A DNA stretch of 17,743 nucleotides, from NCBI GenBank assembly GCA_000402295.1, contig AQRW01000135.1:1-17743 (forward strand), given 5' to 3'. Below the pieces are notes generated by a model. The model had not been told where the DNA came from. It saw only the letters and a list, made by a program, of their open reading frames with translations, and searched no databases. Below are positions 16,002 through 17,743 of this stretch, one piece after another. The position numbers were made by a program, and so were the translations under genes. The stretch is from Candidatus Aerophobus profundus SCGC AAA252-L23 (GTDB taxonomy: Bacteria > Aerophobota > Aerophobia > Aerophobales > Aerophobaceae). Positions within the stretch are counted from its first letter, which is position 1. Every line of letters begins with the position of its first letter.

Positions 16002-16559
16002 ATGTGGGAATATTCTTGGAACGTGGTTGGTCTGGCTGGTCTTTTTGGCTTTTTCTTTTTTGTTGTCTACACTTTTATTGCTGGTACTTGGGCTAAGAGA
16101 AGATCAGGAAAGTATATTCTGGGAGCAGCTCTATGCCTGTTAGCTTTTACCATGAGTACCCTACTTTTTCCTGGAGAAGAAGAAATTGTTGAGGAAATAG
16201 CCGAACCGGCGAGGATATACCAAAGAGGGATAGAAAATGAAAAAAAAGGTCTTTTCGATAAAGCAAGAAAAGATTACAAAATAGCGTTTGTGTTAGATCC
16301 CCAAAATCGAAAGGTTATTGAAAGATTGCAGTTGATGGAAAGAAGAGATATTGCTGCGACTTTTCTCCAGGTAGCTAAGAGGTTGCGAAGAAGAAGACAA
16401 CTTGGCTGGTCTTTAGTAAAATTGAAAGTAGCGAAGGAAATTGCTCCACCCACTGGGACTCTGGAGGACAGTTTTAGCTTGAGAGATAGAATAGAGAAAG
16501 AGATAAGAATAGTAAACCAGCTCATGGCTGAAAAGGGTGGAAGAGGGGGCTTTAATTGA
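16002..16559 (+). CDS. Membrane-anchored TPR-like protein of unknown function
   Basis: The 185-residue protein has two predicted membrane helices (about 6-27 and 38-56) and then a soluble, charged part. Residues 71-108 (ARIYQRGIENEKKGLFDKAR, then KDYKIAFVLDPQN) read as one tetratricopeptide repeat. The later segment is helical and rich in Arg and Lys. Such proteins often scaffold membrane complexes. The ribosome site is modest (GGCGGGAA). Its stop overlaps the next gene's likely TTG start by 4 nt, so the two are probably translated together. Confidence 0.6.
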   Translation: MWEYSWNVVGLAGLFGFFFFVVYTFIAGTWAKRRSGKYILGAALCLLAFTMSTLLFPGEEEIVEEIAEPARIYQRGIENEKKGLFDKARKDYKIAFVLDPQNRKVIERLQLMERRDIAATFLQVAKRLRRRRQLGWSLVKLKVAKEIAPPTGTLEDSFSLRDRIEKEIRIVNQLMAEKGGRGGFN

Positions 16560-17029
16560 TAGCGACAATAAAAAAAGTGGTACATCTTGGATGGGTGCTA
16601 TATGATACTTATATAATAATGAGAAAGAAAAAGCTTGTTTTTATTGCCTTTATTTTCTTTTTGCTCATTATATTTGTCTCCAGGTGCATAGTGATGTGGA
16701 TTGAGCTGGACAGACCATTTCTCAGTTTTCTCAGGGTTTCTGATTACCACCTTCATCATTTCTACCTGGGGATTTCTTTGATTGTACTTTCCAACTGGCT
16801 TTCTTTGCTCCGGGATGGAAAACGACATATCGAAGAAATTAAAACCCTCAGTAGCATTATCTTTGGCATTGGCCTCGGCTTAATCGCGGACGAAGCTGGT
16901 CTTTTGTTAACCATGGAGTTTGACATAAAAGGAGACTACTGGGCTCCTCAGTCCTACTACCTTATGGGTATTCTAAGCGCGGTATTCTTATTGAGTATGC
17001 TTTTTCGCAGAACAAGGAGTAAGGGGTAA
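16556..17029 (+). CDS. Polytopic membrane protein with HLHH and DE motifs, unknown function
   Basis: The 157-residue product starts at TTG 16556, chosen because AGAGGGGG lies 7 nt upstream and TTGA overlaps the previous stop; ATG 16619 (MRKKKLVFIAF) is the alternative, but has no visible ribosome site. Three to four membrane helices are predicted (about 27-48, 70-85, 99-118, 134-150). Charged and polar residues lie at membrane edges: DYHLHHFYLG (63-72), GIGLGLIADEAGLLL (104-118) and GDYW (126-129). I recall similar HH...DE...YW patterns in uncharacterised integral membrane proteins of other bacteria. The histidines and acids could bind a metal, but this is speculative. Confidence 0.6.
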   Translation: MIATIKKVVHLGWVLYDTYIIMRKKKLVFIAFIFFLLIIFVSRCIVMWIELDRPFLSFLRVSDYHLHHFYLGISLIVLSNWLSLLRDGKRHIEEIKTLSSIIFGIGLGLIADEAGLLLTMEFDIKGDYWAPQSYYLMGILSAVFLLSMLFRRTRSKG

Positions 17030-17063
17030 ACTCCCTCATCATCTTGTAATTTCAGAGAAAGTG

Positions 17064-17104
17064 GGATTGCCACACCTGCCTTGATGAGCAGCCTCGCAAT
17101 GACG
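17064..17104. repeat. Dispersed repeat, copy 2 (GGATTG...CGCAATGACG)
   Basis: It shares both ends with the copy at 93-130 in the same orientation, with a 3-bp length difference in the middle. It lies between two convergent genes. Confidence 0.6.
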
Positions 17105-17115
17105 TAAGTGGCTAA

Positions 17116-17133
17116 GGGAGGTTTTAACCTCCC
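17116..17133. repeat. Micro-hairpin GGGAGGTT family, overlapping a gene end
   Basis: GGGAGGTT-TT-AACCTCCC is identical to the hairpin at 4680-4697. Its right half encodes the last residues (Gly-Gly) and the TAA stop of the leftward membrane protein gene. The foot reads CTAA instead of GTAG. Confidence 0.8.
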
Positions 17134-17552
17134 ATTTTATCGAGGTTGAATTTTCTGCGCATCCAGGTGATCATTAGAACGGTCAGATCTATCCAGAACC
17201 AGCTAACGAACCAAATAGCCACTATATTGTAAGGATATAAGGAAGAAGGAGTTTCCGGCGGAGTGGGAAGCTGCTGAGTTAGGCCTTTTTGAATCAGTCC
17301 CATATTTAGCAGCATAAATATGAAACAAACACAACTGAATAAACTCACCTTAATCCAGCGACGGTTAAGAATAAGACCCACCTTAACCAGGATGGAAGAG
17401 ATAAACCAGCCGACAGAGAGTATATAGATAGTGAACTCTACGCTTTTTTGGATATTTACCTCAGGTGAGGTGGGGAGAGAAGTGGTGCTAAGGATGAAAA
17501 AGGCTACCGCTCCCCAGATAAGGCTAACTATTCCTATTATTCTCCAGAACAT
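17124..17552 (-). CDS. Four-helix membrane protein of unknown function
   Basis: The 142-residue protein has four predicted membrane helices (about 3-22, 40-62, 68-88 and 108-130) joined by short loops. A proline-rich loop, TQQLPTPPETPSSLYP, lies at about 92-107, and a basic tail (MRRKFNLDK) follows the last helix, which suggests an inside C-terminus. GGAGGG 5 nt upstream supports the ATG at 17552. I recognise no family. The final codons and stop fall in a repeat hairpin, so the C-terminus may have been changed by a repeat insertion. Confidence 0.6.
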   Translation of the reverse strand: MFWRIIGIVSLIWGAVAFFILSTTSLPTSPEVNIQKSVEFTIYILSVGWFISSILVKVGLILNRRWIKVSLFSCVCFIFMLLNMGLIQKGLTQQLPTPPETPSSLYPYNIVAIWFVSWFWIDLTVLMITWMRRKFNLDKMGG

Positions 17553-17585
17553 TTAATCCCTCCACAATAGTTTACATTTTACCAG

Positions 17586-17641
17586 GGTAGCCGCAAGTTT
17601 TAACTTGCGCAAATAAACGCAGGCTAAAGCCTGCGGCTACC
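17586..17641. repeat. 56-bp paired micro-hairpin composite
   Basis: GGTAGCC, then CGCAAGTT-TT-AACTTGCG (17592-17609), an AAATAAA-type spacer (CAAATAAA), CGCAGGCT-AA-AGCCTGCG (17618-17635), and GGCTACC. Its reverse complement matches 137-192 at 55 of 56 positions. Confidence 0.9.
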
Positions 17642-17743
17642 AGGTCATAACCAAGGGGCTAAAGCCTGCGGCTACCAGGTCATAACCAAGGGGCTAAAGC
17701 CTGCGGCTACCAGGTCATAACCAAGGGGCTAAAGCCTGCGGCT
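17622..17743. repeat. 35-bp tandem array reaching the window end
   Basis: The unit GGGGCTAAAGCCTGCGGCTA plus CCAGGTCATAACCAA starts at 17655, 17690 and 17725; a partial first copy from 17622 is shared with the composite. Copies are identical over the visible length. Each holds the right arm of the CGCAGGCT hairpin and the CTACC foot, while the left arm is cut to GGCT, so only a 4-bp stem remains. It is not a CRISPR array: there are no unique spacers. Confidence 0.9.

Noticed and set aside
17622..17743. CRISPR-like repeats at the right edge
   Set aside because: Units are directly adjacent 35-bp tandem copies with no unique spacers and derive from the intergenic hairpin repeat; no cas genes are present.

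Overview
The window looks like a chromosomal fragment of an uncultivated, probably anaerobic bacterium, likely with an outer membrane. An anaerobic life is suggested by a RACo/RamA-type reductive activator of corrinoid proteins and by a URO-D/corrinoid-methyltransferase-like gene. A secreted ABC substrate-binding protein with a plain signal peptide and no lipobox fits a periplasm. There is no marker that fixes the phylum. Genes are mostly moderate in GC with good AGGAGG-type ribosome sites. The 5' methyltransferase is visibly more AT-rich than its neighbours.

Layout: (1) 1-1377: intergenic repeats, then an orphan beta-class DNA methyltransferase overlapping a 20-codon remnant of a second gene. 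(2) 1368-4154: a PaaK-like adenylate-forming enzyme (+) facing an orphan NMT1/SsuA-type substrate-binding protein (-), with a 109-bp MITE-like element between them. (3) 4155-4940: a decayed stretch with a HEPN-like relic and a cluster of palindromic repeats. (4) 4941-7517: a URO-D-family protein and a secreted thioredoxin-fold protein (+), converging on a DUF89 protein (-) whose end has grown a 24-serine tail from a (GAT)24 microsatellite. (5) 7942-8910: acetamidase/formamidase. (6) 8935-11834 (-): an apparent operon arsR - glutaredoxin - thioredoxin - RACo-like activator, with a consensus promoter about 200 bp upstream of arsR. (7) 12362-15905: a large secreted transglutaminase-like protein and a cyclase-family metal hydrolase. 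(8) 16002-17552: three small membrane proteins of unknown function. (9) 17586-17743: more repeats, ending in a 35-bp tandem array that runs off the window.

The most striking non-genic signal is a family of at least fifteen intergenic micro-hairpins. They share one grammar: GTAG, 0-1 nt, a 7-bp stem, a T-T-T/C-A tetraloop, and the complementary stem. At least eight unrelated stem sequences occur, almost all fully base-paired. The conserved GTAG at the foot of the stem is the hallmark of REP elements moved by RAYT (TnpA-REP) transposases in other bacteria; no RAYT gene is present here. The hairpins are often paired head to head in 56-60 bp composites. One pair forms the inside of the MITE-like element, and one hairpin supplies the last codons and the stop of a gene.

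Metabolically, the redox operon and the URO-D gene are consistent with corrinoid-dependent methyl transfer, but no corrinoid protein is encoded in the window. The remaining enzymes (amidase, cyclase, PaaK-like ligase) have recognisable families and unknown substrates.
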